Assembly: GCF_001050035.1 (NCBI RefSeq)
Contig: NZ_CVTA01000065.1
Span: 169,712-233,711 of the forward strand
Length of the DNA stretch: 64,000 nt
Reading direction: 5' to 3'
DNA from: Mycolicibacterium komanii
Lineage (GTDB): Bacteria; Actinomycetota; Actinomycetes; Mycobacteriales; Mycobacteriaceae
Positions 53,972 through 63,865 of the stretch are shown here, piece by piece. The translations under genes and the position numbers were made by a program. The stretch's first letter is position 1. Each line of letters begins with the position of its first letter. Below the pieces are notes generated by a model, which was given only the letters and a program-made list of their open reading frames with translations, was not told where the DNA came from and did no database searches.

Positions 53972-56900
53972 ATGTCGATGAGCAAATCCCCCCTCGCCCG
54001 GTTCAGCGACCTGACCCGCGAGTGGTTCACCGGCACGTTCGCCGAACCGACGCCCGCCCAGGCCCAAGCCTGGACGGCGATCGCCGACGGGGACAACACG
54101 CTCGTCATCGCGCCGACGGGTTCGGGTAAGACGCTCGCGGCCTTCCTGTGGGCCATCGACCAGCTGGCGTCCGCCCCCGCCGAACCGCGCGCCGGCACCA
54201 AGGTGCTCTACGTCTCGCCGCTGAAGGCGCTGGCCGTCGACGTCGAGCGCAACCTGCGCACACCGTTGACCGGGATCGCGCGCGTGGCCGACCGGCGCGG
54301 GGTCCCGGCCCCGGAGATCAGCGTCGGAGTCCGGTCGGGCGACACCTCCCCCGCGCAACGCCGCGAATTGATCGCCCGCCCGCCCGACATCCTGATCACC
54401 ACGCCCGAGTCGCTGTTTCTGATGTTGACCTCGGCGGCACGCGACACCCTGGCCGGTATCGAAACCGTCATCGTCGACGAGGTGCACGCCGTCGCGGCCA
54501 CCAAGCGCGGCGCCCACCTCGCGCTGTCGCTCGAACGGCTGGATCAACTTCTCGACACCCCCGCGCAGCGGATCGGGTTGTCGGCCACCGTCCGCCCGCC
54601 CGAAGAGGTGGCGCGGTTCCTGTCGGGTCAGGCACGCACGACCATCGTGGCGCCACCGGCGGCCAAGACGTTCGATCTGTCGGTCCAGGTGCCGGTGCCC
54701 GATATGGCCAACCTGGAGAACAACACGATCTGGCCGGATGTCGAGGAACGCATCGTCGACCTGATCGAGGCGCACAACTCGTCGATCGTGTTCTCCAACT
54801 CGCGCCGGCTCGCCGAGCGACTGACATCGCGGCTCAACGAGATTCACGCCGAACGTACCGGCCAGGAGCTGCAGACCGGACCCAACACCGGCGTCGCAGG
54901 CGGTTCGCCCGCCCACATCATGGGTAGCGGCCAGGCGTCGGGTGCGCCGACGCTGCTGGCCCGGGCGCACCACGGTTCGGTCAGCAAGGAACAGCGAGCG
55001 ATCGTCGAGGACGACCTCAAGAGCGGCCGACTCAAGGCCGTCGTCGCCACCTCCAGCCTCGAACTCGGAATCGACATGGGCGCAGTCGATCTCGTCATCC
55101 AGGTCGAGGCGCCGCCATCGGTGGCGAGCGGGCTGCAACGCATCGGCCGCGCAGGCCACCAGGTCGGCGAGATATCGCAGGGCGTGCTGTTCCCCAAGCA
55201 CCGCACCGACCTGATCGGGTGCGCGGTGACCGTCAAGCGCATGCTGTCCGGCGAGATCGAGACCATGCGGGTGCCCACCAACCCGCTCGACGTGCTGGCG
55301 CAGCACACCGTGGCGGCCTGCGCACTCGAACCGGTCGACGCCGACCGCTGGTTCGACGCGGTGCGGCGCAGCGCCCCGTTCGCCACCCTGCCGCGCAGCG
55401 CATTTGAGGCCACACTGGATCTGCTGTCCGGCAAGTACCCGTCGACGGAGTTCGCCGAGCTGCGGCCCCGCCTGGTGTACGACCGCGACACGGGCACCCT
55501 GACCGCCCGCCCCGGCGCCCAGCGCCTCGCCGTCACCAGCGGCGGCGCGATCCCGGATCGCGGACTGTTCACCGTCTACCTGGCCACCGATTCCGAAAAG
55601 CCCTCGCGCGTAGGCGAACTCGACGAGGAAATGGTCTACGAGTCGCGCCCCGGTGATGTCATCTCGCTCGGCGCGACGAGTTGGCGGATCACCGAGATCA
55701 CCCACGATCGCGTCCTGGTGGTCCCCGCGCCGGGCCAGCCGGCGCGGCTCCCGTTCTGGCGCGGCGATGGCGTGGGCCGGCCGGCCGAGCTCGGGGCAGC
55801 GGTCGGCGCGTACACCGGCGAGCTGGCCCGGTTGGGTAAGGAGGAGTTCGACCAGCGGTGCCGGGCAATGGGTTTCGATGACTTCGCCACCGACAACCTA
55901 TGGCAGCTGATCGACGACCAGCGGCAGGCGACCGGCGTCGTCCCGTCCGATACGACGTTCGTCGTCGAACGGTTCCGCGACGAACTCGGCGACTGGCGCG
56001 TCATCCTGCACTCGCCGTACGGCCTGCGGGTGCACGGCCCGCTCGCGCTCGCGGTGTCGCGACGACTGCGTGAGCGCTACGGCATCGAGGAGAAGCCCAC
56101 CGCCTCCGACGACGGCATCATCGTGCGCCTGCCCGACACCGAAGATGCGCCCCCGGGGGCCGACCTGTTCGTGTTCGACGCCGACGAGATCGAGCCGATC
56201 GTCACCGCCGAGGTGGGTGGCTCGGCCCTGTTCGCGTCGCGGTTCCGCGAATGCGCCGCCCGCGCACTGCTTCTGCCGCGCCGACATCCGGGCAAGCGCT
56301 CCCCACTGTGGCATCAACGGCAGCGCGCCGCGCAGCTCCTGGACGTCGCGCGCAAGTATCCCGACTTCCCGATCGTGCTCGAGGCGGTACGGGAGTGCCT
56401 GCAGGACGTCTACGACGTACCCGCGTTGACGGAGCTGATGCACCGCGTCGCCCAGCGGCGGTTGCGCCTCGTCGAGGTGGAGACCACGACGCCGTCCCCG
56501 TTCGCAGCGTCGCTGCTGTTCGGGTACGTCGGCGCCTTCATGTACGAGGGTGACAGCCCGCTGGCCGAGCGGCGCGCCGCCGCACTGTCGTTGGACAGTG
56601 TGCTGTTGGCCGAACTGCTGGGCCGCGTCGAGCTGCGGGAGCTGCTCGATCCACAGGTCATCACGAGCACGACGCGCCAGCTTCAACATCTCAGCGACGA
56701 CCGTCGGGCCCGCGACGCCGAGGGCATCGCCGATCTGCTGCGACTGCTGGGCCCGCTGACCGAGCCCGAAATCGCCGAGCGCTGCACGACGTCCGACATC
56801 GGCGGATGGCTCGACGGGCTGCGTGGCGCCAAGCGCGCGCTGACGGTCTCCTTCGCCGACCGCACCTGGTGGGTGGCCATCGAGGACATCGGCCTGCTGC

Positions 56901-58516
56901 GCGACGGCGTGGGCGTCGCCGTCCCGGTCGGTGTGCCGACCGCGTTCACCGAGTCGGTCGACGACCCGCTGGGCGAGCTGCTGGGCCGCTACGCCCGCAC
57001 CCGCGGACCGTTCACCACACACGAAGCGGCCGCCCGGTTCGGGCTGGGCCTGCGCGTCACCGCCGACGTGCTGGGCCGAATGGCCATCGACGGCAAGTTG
57101 ATTCGCGGTGAATTCACGGATCTGCCGGTCTCGGACCCCGCAGCCGCCGAGCAGTGGTGCGACGCCGATGTGCTCAAGATTCTGCGGCGCCGCTCGCTGG
57201 CCGCGCTGCGCGCGCAGATCGAACCGGTCAGCACCGCGGCATACGGCCGCTTCCTGCCCGCCTGGCAGTCGGTCGGCTCGACGCACAACAGCGGCGTCGA
57301 CGGGCTCGCCACCGTGATCGATCAGCTTGCGGGCGTTCCGATTCCGGCGTCGGCCGTCGAACCACTGGTGTTCGGTCAACGCGTCCGCGACTATCAGCCC
57401 GCGATGCTCGACGAACTGCTGGCGTCCGGAGAGGTCATGTGGTCGGGCGCGGGACAGATCTCAGCGGGTGACGGCTGGATCGCGTTCCACTCCGCCGAGT
57501 CGGCGCCGTTGACGTTGAACGCTCCCATCGAGATCGAGTTCACCGACGTCCACCGGTCGCTCCTCGAGGCACTCGATCGCGGCGGTGCCTTCTTCTTCCG
57601 GCAGCTCGCCGACAATGCGACCGACGACCACAAGAGCGCGCTGTGGGATCTGGTCTGGGCGGGCTGGGTCACCGGCGACACGTTCGCGCCGGTGCGCGCG
57701 AAGCTGATGGGCACCCGCGGGCCGGCCGGGCGGCGCAGCGCACCCGCACACCGGCAGCGCCGACGTGCGCCCCGCCTGAGCAGCTACAGCGTCGCGCACG
57801 CCCAGACCCGCAACGCCGACCCGACGGTGGCGGGCCGGTGGTCGGCGCTGCCCGTCGCCGAACCGGAGTCGACCGTTCGCGCACACTTCCAGGCCGAGCT
57901 GCTTCTCGGCAGGCACGGGGTGCTGACCAAGGGTGCGGTCGGCGCCGAGGGCGTGCCCGGCGGCTTCGCGATGCTCTACAAGGTGCTGACCGCATTCGAG
58001 GACGCAGGCCGTTGCCAGCGCGGCTATTTCGTCGAGTCGCTCGGCGGCGCCCAATTCGCCGTTGCGTCGACGGTCGACCGGTTGCGCACCTATCTGGACA
58101 GCGTCGACCAGGACCACCGCGAATATCGGGCGATCGTCCTGGCGGCGGCCGATCCGGCGAACCCCTACGGCGCAGCACTCCCATGGCCGACGAGGCGATC
58201 CGATGACGACGTCACGCACCGCCCGGGCCGCAAGGCCGGTGCACTGGTCGCGATGGTCGACGGCGAACTGGCGTGGTTCCTCGAGCGCGGGGGGCGCTCG
58301 CTGCTGAGCTTCACCGGCGACGCCGATGCGCACATCGCGGCGGCAGGGGCCCTCGCCGAGCTGGTCAGCAGCGGACGGGTGGGATCGTTCCTCGTCGAGA
58401 AGGTCAACGGGGTGCCGGTGCTCGAACCGGGTGCCGAAGGCGAGCGAGCGGCGGTGCACGACGCACTGCTGGGCGCGGGCTTCGTCCGGACGCCGCGCGG
58501 CCTGCGGTTACGGTGA
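53972..58516 (+). CDS. lhr: Large helicase-related protein Lhr
   Basis: 1514 residues, the full length of mycobacterial Lhr (Rv3296, 1513 residues). ATP-dependent 3'-5' DNA translocase and helicase active on RNA:DNA hybrids, linked to DNA repair. Walker A APTGSGKTLAAFLW (48-54 core), VDEVHAV (about 168-174), SATVRPPEEVA, and motif VI IGRAGHQVGEIS are in the N-terminal RecA pair; the winged helix and Lhr-specific domain follow, then a long C-terminal region with further winged helices (to 1514). ATG at 53972; an in-frame ATG two codons later is possible. Just upstream of nei2, which fits a repair unit. Confidence 0.96.
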   Translation: MSMSKSPLARFSDLTREWFTGTFAEPTPAQAQAWTAIADGDNTLVIAPTGSGKTLAAFLWAIDQLASAPAEPRAGTKVLYVSPLKALAVDVERNLRTPLTGIARVADRRGVPAPEISVGVRSGDTSPAQRRELIARPPDILITTPESLFLMLTSAARDTLAGIETVIVDEVHAVAATKRGAHLALSLERLDQLLDTPAQRIGLSATVRPPEEVARFLSGQARTTIVAPPAAKTFDLSVQVPVPDMANLENNTIWPDVEERIVDLIEAHNSSIVFSNSRRLAERLTSRLNEIHAERTGQELQTGPNTGVAGGSPAHIMGSGQASGAPTLLARAHHGSVSKEQRAIVEDDLKSGRLKAVVATSSLELGIDMGAVDLVIQVEAPPSVASGLQRIGRAGHQVGEISQGVLFPKHRTDLIGCAVTVKRMLSGEIETMRVPTNPLDVLAQHTVAACALEPVDADRWFDAVRRSAPFATLPRSAFEATLDLLSGKYPSTEFAELRPRLVYDRDTGTLTARPGAQRLAVTSGGAIPDRGLFTVYLATDSEKPSRVGELDEEMVYESRPGDVISLGATSWRITEITHDRVLVVPAPGQPARLPFWRGDGVGRPAELGAAVGAYTGELARLGKEEFDQRCRAMGFDDFATDNLWQLIDDQRQATGVVPSDTTFVVERFRDELGDWRVILHSPYGLRVHGPLALAVSRRLRERYGIEEKPTASDDGIIVRLPDTEDAPPGADLFVFDADEIEPIVTAEVGGSALFASRFRECAARALLLPRRHPGKRSPLWHQRQRAAQLLDVARKYPDFPIVLEAVRECLQDVYDVPALTELMHRVAQRRLRLVEVETTTPSPFAASLLFGYVGAFMYEGDSPLAERRAAALSLDSVLLAELLGRVELRELLDPQVITSTTRQLQHLSDDRRARDAEGIADLLRLLGPLTEPEIAERCTTSDIGGWLDGLRGAKRALTVSFADRTWWVAIEDIGLLRDGVGVAVPVGVPTAFTESVDDPLGELLGRYARTRGPFTTHEAAARFGLGLRVTADVLGRMAIDGKLIRGEFTDLPVSDPAAAEQWCDADVLKILRRRSLAALRAQIEPVSTAAYGRFLPAWQSVGSTHNSGVDGLATVIDQLAGVPIPASAVEPLVFGQRVRDYQPAMLDELLASGEVMWSGAGQISAGDGWIAFHSAESAPLTLNAPIEIEFTDVHRSLLEALDRGGAFFFRQLADNATDDHKSALWDLVWAGWVTGDTFAPVRAKLMGTRGPAGRRSAPAHRQRRRAPRLSSYSVAHAQTRNADPTVAGRWSALPVAEPESTVRAHFQAELLLGRHGVLTKGAVGAEGVPGGFAMLYKVLTAFEDAGRCQRGYFVESLGGAQFAVASTVDRLRTYLDSVDQDHREYRAIVLAAADPANPYGAALPWPTRRSDDDVTHRPGRKAGALVAMVDGELAWFLERGGRSLLSFTGDADAHIAAAGALAELVSSGRVGSFLVEKVNGVPVLEPGAEGERAAVHDALLGAGFVRTPRGLRLR

Positions 58517-58551
58517 TGAGAGCTTCCGCGAAGAACAGAAGGCGCTGACGC

Positions 58552-59325
58552 ATGCCCGAAGGTGACACGGTCTACCGCGCCGCCACCAAACTGCGTGAGG
58601 CGTTGGAGGGCAGGGAACTCACGCGCTGCGACGTGCGGGTGCCCAAGTTCGCGACGGTCGACCTGACGGGATCGGTCGTCGACGAGGTTCTCAGCCGCGG
58701 TAAGCACCTGTTCATCCGCGTCGGGGACGCCAGCATCCACTCGCATCTGAAGATGGAGGGCGCCTGGCTGATCGGCGGCCAGATTCGGCGGGTGCCGGAG
58801 TACAAGATCCGGATCCTGTTGCACACCAGCGACTCCCGCGCCGCGGGCGTCGACCTCGGCGTGCTGGAGATCTTGCCACGCGATCGCGATATGGAGGCCG
58901 TCGCCCACCTCGGGCCGGACCTGCTGGGCGACGACTGGGAACCACGCGTCGCCAGGACCAACCTCGTCGAGGACCCGCAGCGGCCGCTGGCCGAGGCGCT
59001 GTTGGATCAGCGGGTGATGGCCGGTGTCGGCAACGTCTACGCCAACGAGCTCTGCTTCGTCACCGGCTATCTGCCTACCACCCCGGTCGGCAATGTCAAG
59101 GACCCGCTGCGGATGGTGCAGCGGGCCCGAGACATGCTGTGGCTGAACAGGTCCCGCGTGAACCGGACCACGACGGGCGACACCCGCAGCGGCCGCGACC
59201 TGTGGGTCTACGGCCGACGGGGACGGCCATGTCGCCGGTGCGGCACACCGATCCAGTCGGACTCACCCCGCCCGGGCAACCCGGGCGATCGCGTCTCCTA
59301 CTGGTGTCCGGTCTGCCAGACCTGA
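58552..59325 (+). CDS. nei: Endonuclease VIII-type DNA glycosylase Nei2
   Basis: 257 residues. Removes oxidised pyrimidines and cuts at the abasic site. Starts [14 protein letters not shown]: after loss of Met, Pro2 is the nucleophile and Glu3 the acid. [23 protein letters not shown] is the helix-two-turn-helix DNA-binding motif; the zinc finger is [10 protein letters not shown]...SYWCPVCQT (about 231-257) with four Cys. Corresponds to Rv3297. Located 35 nt behind lhr and probably cotranscribed. Confidence 0.96.
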   Translation: MPEGDTVYRAATKLREALEGRELTRCDVRVPKFATVDLTGSVVDEVLSRGKHLFIRVGDASIHSHLKMEGAWLIGGQIRRVPEYKIRILLHTSDSRAAGVDLGVLEILPRDRDMEAVAHLGPDLLGDDWEPRVARTNLVEDPQRPLAEALLDQRVMAGVGNVYANELCFVTGYLPTTPVGNVKDPLRMVQRARDMLWLNRSRVNRTTTGDTRSGRDLWVYGRRGRPCRRCGTPIQSDSPRPGNPGDRVSYWCPVCQT

Positions 59326-59332
59326 CGCTTGC

Positions 59333-60454
59333 TCACCCGGGCAGCGCCAACCGGACGATTTTGCGCACCACCGTCGCGAACTGCCGCGGCAGCGATCCCT
59401 TGTTGTACGGAATCCCGTAGCGGGTGCAGATCTCCTTGACCTCTTCGGAGATCTCGGCGAGTCGGTGCGCCGGGATGTCCGGGAACAGGTGGTGCTCGAT
59501 CTGGAACGAGAGGTTTCCGCTGAGGATGTGAAACAGCTTGCCCCCGGTGAGGTTCGCCGAACCGAGCACCTGGCGGAAGTACCACTGACCCCGCGTCTCG
59601 GCCTTGGTCTCCTCGACCGAGAACTCCTGGACGTCGTCGGGAAAGTGGCCGCAGAAGATGATCATGTACGACCACACGTTGCGCATCAGGTTCGCGGTCA
59701 GGTTGCCCGCGACGACCCACGGCGCGAACGGCCCGGCGAGCAACGGAAACGCGACGTAGTCCTTGAGCGTCTGGCGCTTGGTCTTACGCCAGATGCCCTC
59801 GAGGATCTCGCGCTTGTCGGCGATCGTGATCTCGCCGGCGCGGATGCGTTCGGTCTCGAGCTCGTGCAGCGCGACGCCGTACTGGAACAACACCATCAGC
59901 AGGAAGGCGTAAACCGGGTTGCCGAGGAAGTACGGACTCCACTTCTGGTCCTTGCTCATCCGCAGGATGCCGTAACCCACGTCGCGGTCCATGCCGACGA
60001 TGTTCGTGTACGTGTGGTGCATGTAATTGTGCGAGTGCCGCCACTGCTCCCCCGGGCACGCGGTGTCCCACTCGAAGCCGCGGCTGGAGATGGCCGGGTC
60101 GCCCATCCAGTCGTACTGGCCGTGCATGACGTTGTGGCCGATCTCCATGTTGTCGAGGATCTTCGACAGCCCGAGCAGCGCGGTGCCCGCCAGCCAGAAC
60201 GGCGGGAAGACACCGCCGAACAGCAGTGCACGGCCGCCGAGCTCGAAAGCCCGCTGGGTCTTGATGATTCGACGGATGTAGGTGGCGTCGCGCTCGCCGA
60301 GGTCGGCGACCACGCGTTCCTTGAGCGCATCGAGTTCCCGGCCGAAGGCCTCGGCCTGCTCGGCGGTCATGCGGACCTTCTTGCCGGCCACGGTCTTCTC
60401 GAGAGCGCGCGGCTCTTGCAAGGTGAGCGGTTGGGTGTCGGTGATGACGGTCAT
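59333..60454 (-). CDS. Acyl-CoA delta-9 desaturase (DesA3 type)
   Basis: 373 residues, integral membrane di-iron desaturase that makes oleate from stearoyl-CoA. Histidine boxes: HNVMHG (107-112), HSHNYMHH (140-147) and QIEHH (318-322). Hydrophobic pairs around residues 75-97 and 180-195, 240-270 span the membrane. Similar to Rv3229c (DesA3) from another place in M. tuberculosis. The N-terminus ITDTQPLTLQEPRALEKTVAGKKVRMTAEQ is soluble and conserved in the group. Downstream of its reductase by 16 nt. Convergent with nei. Confidence 0.94.
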   Translation of the reverse strand: MTVITDTQPLTLQEPRALEKTVAGKKVRMTAEQAEAFGRELDALKERVVADLGERDATYIRRIIKTQRAFELGGRALLFGGVFPPFWLAGTALLGLSKILDNMEIGHNVMHGQYDWMGDPAISSRGFEWDTACPGEQWRHSHNYMHHTYTNIVGMDRDVGYGILRMSKDQKWSPYFLGNPVYAFLLMVLFQYGVALHELETERIRAGEITIADKREILEGIWRKTKRQTLKDYVAFPLLAGPFAPWVVAGNLTANLMRNVWSYMIIFCGHFPDDVQEFSVEETKAETRGQWYFRQVLGSANLTGGKLFHILSGNLSFQIEHHLFPDIPAHRLAEISEEVKEICTRYGIPYNKGSLPRQFATVVRKIVRLALPG

Positions 60455-60470
60455 GTCGATCTCCTTCGGG

Positions 60471-61538
60471 TTAGAGCGCGATGTCGACGTCGCCGACGGG
60501 AGTCGAGACGCAGATCTGCACGTCCTCCTCCTCGGCGTCGGACACCGCGCCGGTGATCAGGTTCTTCACCGCGCCGCGCGTCTTGCGGCGAGTGCAGCTG
60601 TGGCAGATGCCCATTCGGCATCCGCTCTCGGGGCTCAGGCCGGCGCTCTCGGCCTGCTCCAGCAAGGGGCGACCGTCGTCGGTCACCTCGACCCCGCTGG
60701 CGGCGAACGTGACGGTGCCGCCGGAGGGTTCGGCGGGCAGGTCGTAGGTCGGCGGGACGAAGCTCTCCGAGCGCACGTCGGTGCAGTGCTCACGCACGGC
60801 GGACGCGAGTTCGGGCGGGCCGCAAACGAAGACCGCGTCGGGCGCCGGCATGGCCGCGGCGAGGTGCGCAGGGCCGAACCGGCCGTCCAGGTCGGATCCG
60901 GCCGCCGTGCGTGTGTAGCCGTGCATCACCCGCACACCGGTCATCGCGTCGAGCTCGGCGCGGTAACACGCGTCCTCGAGCGAACGGGCGTAGTGGATGA
61001 ACGCGATTTCGCCGCCGTAGCCGCGGGCCCGCAGCGTCCGCACCATCGACATCACCGGGGTGATGCCGCTGCCGCCGGACACGAACAGGAGGCGTCGCGG
61101 CGCGTCATCGGGGAGTACGAAGTCACCGCCGACCGAATCAAGACCCACCACCATGCCGGGGCGGGCGTGGTCACACAGGTAGCCGGAGACCAGGCCGCCG
61201 TCGTGGCGCCCCACCGTGAGCTCGAGATAGCGAGCCCCCTCGGCGTTGGCCGGCGAGTAGGGCCGCGTGCGACGGCGACCGTCGATCTCGACGGTGAGGT
61301 TGATGTGCTGTCCGGCGCGAAAACCGGTGAACGCCTGATTCGGCTCCAGCGTGAGCGTGACGCTGCGCGGGGTCTGCCGGCGCACCGCGACGACCTCCGC
61401 GCGAGCCTCCCCCCGCGTCCAGGTGGGCGCGACGAGCTCGGTGTATCGGTCCACGCCGTGCGGCCCGGTAAGCAGGTCGACCAGCGGTGACGCGAGCACC
61501 CGGTCCCGGATGCCCCGTGTCAACGTTTGAGTGAACAT
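60471..61538 (-). CDS. Ferredoxin-NADP-type oxidoreductase partner of the desaturase
   Basis: 355 residues, Rv3230c-like. FAD domain with GQHINLTVEIDGRRRTRPYSPAN (RxYS motif), NAD(P) domain with LLFVSGGSGITPVMSMVRTL (GGSGITP) and VFVCGPPELASAV, and a plant-type 2Fe-2S domain at the C-terminus: CRMGICHSCTRRKT ... QICVS (CxxxxCxxC, then Cys about 29 residues later). It passes electrons from NADPH to the desaturase. The ATG lies within a dyad (GTGAACATATGTACAC), so expression may be shut by a repressor bound there. Confidence 0.93.
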   Translation of the reverse strand: MFTQTLTRGIRDRVLASPLVDLLTGPHGVDRYTELVAPTWTRGEARAEVVAVRRQTPRSVTLTLEPNQAFTGFRAGQHINLTVEIDGRRRTRPYSPANAEGARYLELTVGRHDGGLVSGYLCDHARPGMVVGLDSVGGDFVLPDDAPRRLLFVSGGSGITPVMSMVRTLRARGYGGEIAFIHYARSLEDACYRAELDAMTGVRVMHGYTRTAAGSDLDGRFGPAHLAAAMPAPDAVFVCGPPELASAVREHCTDVRSESFVPPTYDLPAEPSGGTVTFAASGVEVTDDGRPLLEQAESAGLSPESGCRMGICHSCTRRKTRGAVKNLITGAVSDAEEEDVQICVSTPVGDVDIAL

Positions 61539-61613
61539 ATGTACACCGTGACCTCTCCTGCAGCACCTCGTCAACCCATTCACCCAGGTTGTGGTAGGTT
61601 TCACATAGTGAAC
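61530..61613. promoter_or_regulatory. Divergent control region with two GTGAAC dyads
   Basis: Site A GTGAACATATGTACAC (61531-61546) covers the reductase start codon. Site B GTTTCAC-AT-AGTGAAC (61598-61613) lies at the TetR gene start. Both contain the half-site GTGAAC. Pseudomonas DesT, the TetR repressor of a homologous desaturase/reductase pair, also recognises an AGTGAAC-type half-site as I recall. The spacing of about 67 nt could allow looping. Confidence 0.5.
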
Positions 61614-62285
61614 AGTCGTACGCCTGGTTCACGGCCGAGCCGGTCGGGTCGATCACGATCCCGCGATTCGACGATGTCCCGGGAGGCGCGCAAGGAGGCC
61701 ACCCGGCAGGCGATCGTCTCCGCCGGGCTGAAACTCCTCGAGGACCGCAGCTTCTCCGCGTTGAGCCTGCGGGAGGTCACCCGCGAGGCGGGCATCGTGC
61801 CCGCGGCGTTCTACCGGCACTTCGAGTCGATGGAGGCCCTCGGCCTCGTACTGATCGACGAGTCGTTCCGCAGCCTGCGGGACATGCTGCGCGGGGCCCG
61901 CGCCGGCAGGCTCGACCCGAAGCGGGTCATCGAGTCGAGCGTCGACATCCTCATCGACGGCGTGAACGAACGCCGCGAGCACTGGCGCTTCATCGGCCGC
62001 GAGCGCAACAGCGGCGTCACCGTGCTGCGGTACGCCATCCGCACCGAGATCCGCCTCATCACCTCCGAGCTGGCGATCGACCTGGCCCGCTTTCCGGGCT
62101 TGAATTCCTGGAGCAGTGAAGACCTCAACATCCTGGCGAGCCTGTTCGTCAACGCGATGATCGTGATCGCCGAGGCCATCGAGGACGCCCACGACCAGGC
62201 TGCGCTCAACGAGATCAAACGCGTGGCGGTCAAACAGCTGCGGATGATCGCGGTCGGCGTCGCGGGATGGCGCAGCAGCGTGTGA
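61608..62285 (+). CDS. TetR-family regulator of the desaturase operon (DesT-like)
   Basis: 225 residues if GTG is used; an ATG at 61674 (MSREARKEATRQAI) gives 203 and is nearly as likely. HTH: ATRQAIVSAGLKLLEDRSFSALSLREVTREAGIVPAAFYRHFESMEALGLVLIDES. It lies divergently from the reductase-desaturase unit, the arrangement of the DesT fatty-acid sensor in Pseudomonas, which senses the ratio of saturated to unsaturated acyl-CoA. Role here is inferred from synteny and the paired GTGAAC dyads. N-terminal RTPGSRPSRSGRSRSRDST is disordered and basic if translated. Confidence 0.85.
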   Translation: MNSRTPGSRPSRSGRSRSRDSTMSREARKEATRQAIVSAGLKLLEDRSFSALSLREVTREAGIVPAAFYRHFESMEALGLVLIDESFRSLRDMLRGARAGRLDPKRVIESSVDILIDGVNERREHWRFIGRERNSGVTVLRYAIRTEIRLITSELAIDLARFPGLNSWSSEDLNILASLFVNAMIVIAEAIEDAHDQAALNEIKRVAVKQLRMIAVGVAGWRSSV

Positions 62286-62311
62286 AACCGGGCGCGGGTT
62301 AGCGTGTGCGC

Positions 62312-63100
62312 ATGCCGCACCTCGAACTGGCCTACCCGCGTCCCGACATCGCCGTGCTGACGCTCAACCGCCCCGAGAAGCTCAACGCGCTGTCCTACGA
62401 ACTCGTCGAGGATCTCCACGCGACGCTGGAGCAGATCGATTCCAACAACGAGTGCCGAGTCGTCGTGCTCACCGGCGCCGGACGGGGCTTCTGCTCGGGC
62501 CTGGACCTCACCGATCCCAATCCCAACAAGGCGGGCGAGGGCACGGAGTTCCCGCGTTCGGGAATGCGATGGCAAGAACGCATCGCCGACCTGACCGCAC
62601 GCATCCACCGGCTGCGCCAACCCGTCATCGCCGCGGTCAACGGGGTTGCCTACGGCGGCGGAATGGGCATCGCGCTGGCCTGCGACATCCGCATCGCCTC
62701 GGAGTCGGCGCGCTTCTGCACTCAGTTCATCAAGTTGGGGCTCGGCGGCTGCGACATCGGCGTCAGCTACACGCTCCCGCGGATCATCGGTGCGGGCGCC
62801 GCGTTCGATCTCATCCTGACCGCGCGGGCGGTCGACGCCCCCGAAGCCCTGCGGCTCGGCCTGGTGTCGCGGGTGTCGACCGACGAGGCCGTCGTCTTCG
62901 ACGCCATGGCAATCGCCGAGACGCTGTGCGGCTACGGAAAGTTCGGGCTCGAGTCGACGAAGCAGGTGCTGTGGGCGAACCTCGAGGCGTCGAGCCTGGA
63001 GGCGGCCCTGCACCTGGAGAACCGCAGCCAGATCCTGGCCTCGACCAGCGGTGAGATGCGGGAGGCTAGCGAGGCGTTCCGCCGCCGTCCACGATCATGA
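62312..63100 (+). CDS. Enoyl-CoA hydratase/isomerase family protein
   Basis: 262 residues, crotonase fold. LTLNRPEKLNALSYELVEDL, the oxyanion hole GRGFCSGLDL (about 54-63) and VNGVAYGGGMGIALACDIRIASESARF (about 111-137) are the family motifs. The second Glu of hydratases is replaced (LGLGGCDIGVSYTLPR), so an isomerase or hydrolase activity is as likely as hydration. Start ATG; a GTG two codons earlier is less likely. Its last 35 nt overlap the end of the SDR gene on the other strand. Confidence 0.9.
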   Translation: MPHLELAYPRPDIAVLTLNRPEKLNALSYELVEDLHATLEQIDSNNECRVVVLTGAGRGFCSGLDLTDPNPNKAGEGTEFPRSGMRWQERIADLTARIHRLRQPVIAAVNGVAYGGGMGIALACDIRIASESARFCTQFIKLGLGGCDIGVSYTLPRIIGAGAAFDLILTARAVDAPEALRLGLVSRVSTDEAVVFDAMAIAETLCGYGKFGLESTKQVLWANLEASSLEAALHLENRSQILASTSGEMREASEAFRRRPRS

Positions 63101-63836
63101 CCGTGCCGGTGATGTAGCTGCCGGCATCCGACGCCAACAGCAGTGCCGTGCCGACCATCTCGTCGGGTGACGCGAGCCGCTTGAGGAACGTGCTGCGCGC
63201 CATTGCGTCGACGGCCTCCTGCGGGTTGTTGCGCATCATGTCGGTGTCCACCGGCCCGGGAGCGATCGCGTTCACCCGGATGCCCGACGACGCGAACTCG
63301 ACGGCCATCGACCGGGTGAACGACATCAGCGCGGCCTTGTTCGAGGAGTAGATCGAGGTCACCGCCGAGAAGTTGAACGCCCCGACCGAGACCATGTTGA
63401 TCACACTGGCTTTCGCGCTCGCCTTGAGATAGGGCAGCGCGGCCTGCACGAGGAACACCGGCCCGCGCAGGTTCACCTCGAAGGACTTCGCCAACGCCTC
63501 GGGCGTCATCTCACCGAGCGGTTGCGCCAGCGCGTTCGCCGCGTTGTTGACCACCACGTCGATCCCGCCGAACTCGTCGACAGTGCGCTGCACCAGCGCC
63601 TCGAGCGCGTCGACGTCCCCGATGTGCGTGGGCACGCCGATGGCCTGTCCGCCGAGACCGCGCAGATGCTCCGCGGTCCGCTCGCAGGCGTCGGGTTTGC
63701 GGCTGGCCACCACGACGCGGGCACCGGCCAGGACGAAGCCCTCGGCCAGCGCGAGGCCGATGCCCCTGGTTCCGCCCGTGACGATCACGGTGCGGTCGGT
63801 CATGTCGAAGAGACGGTCGAACGAAGCGCGGTCCAC
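63066..63836 (-). CDS. Short-chain dehydrogenase/reductase
   Basis: 256 residues. Rossmann motif VIVTGGTRGIGLALAEGF (TGxxxGIG, about 18-31), NNAAN (about 96-100), catalytic SVGAFNFSAVTSIYSSNKAAL with Ser-Tyr-x3-Lys, and PGPVDTDMMRNNP. The C-terminus ends MIVDGGGTPR, as in FabG-like classical SDRs. Substrate unknown; its overlap with a crotonase gene hints at a fatty-acid or related pathway. GTG start; the longer family start is not seen. Confidence 0.92.
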   Translation of the reverse strand: MDRASFDRLFDMTDRTVIVTGGTRGIGLALAEGFVLAGARVVVASRKPDACERTAEHLRGLGGQAIGVPTHIGDVDALEALVQRTVDEFGGIDVVVNNAANALAQPLGEMTPEALAKSFEVNLRGPVFLVQAALPYLKASAKASVINMVSVGAFNFSAVTSIYSSNKAALMSFTRSMAVEFASSGIRVNAIAPGPVDTDMMRNNPQEAVDAMARSTFLKRLASPDEMVGTALLLASDAGSYITGTVMIVDGGGTPR

Positions 63837-63865
63837 GGCCGTCAGTCAAGCAGATGGGCCAGCGA

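Noticed and set aside
53729..55705. 658-codon open frame antisense to the start of lhr and the end of the TetR gene
   Set aside because: Crosses a palindrome and two real genes; composition is that of a shadow frame.
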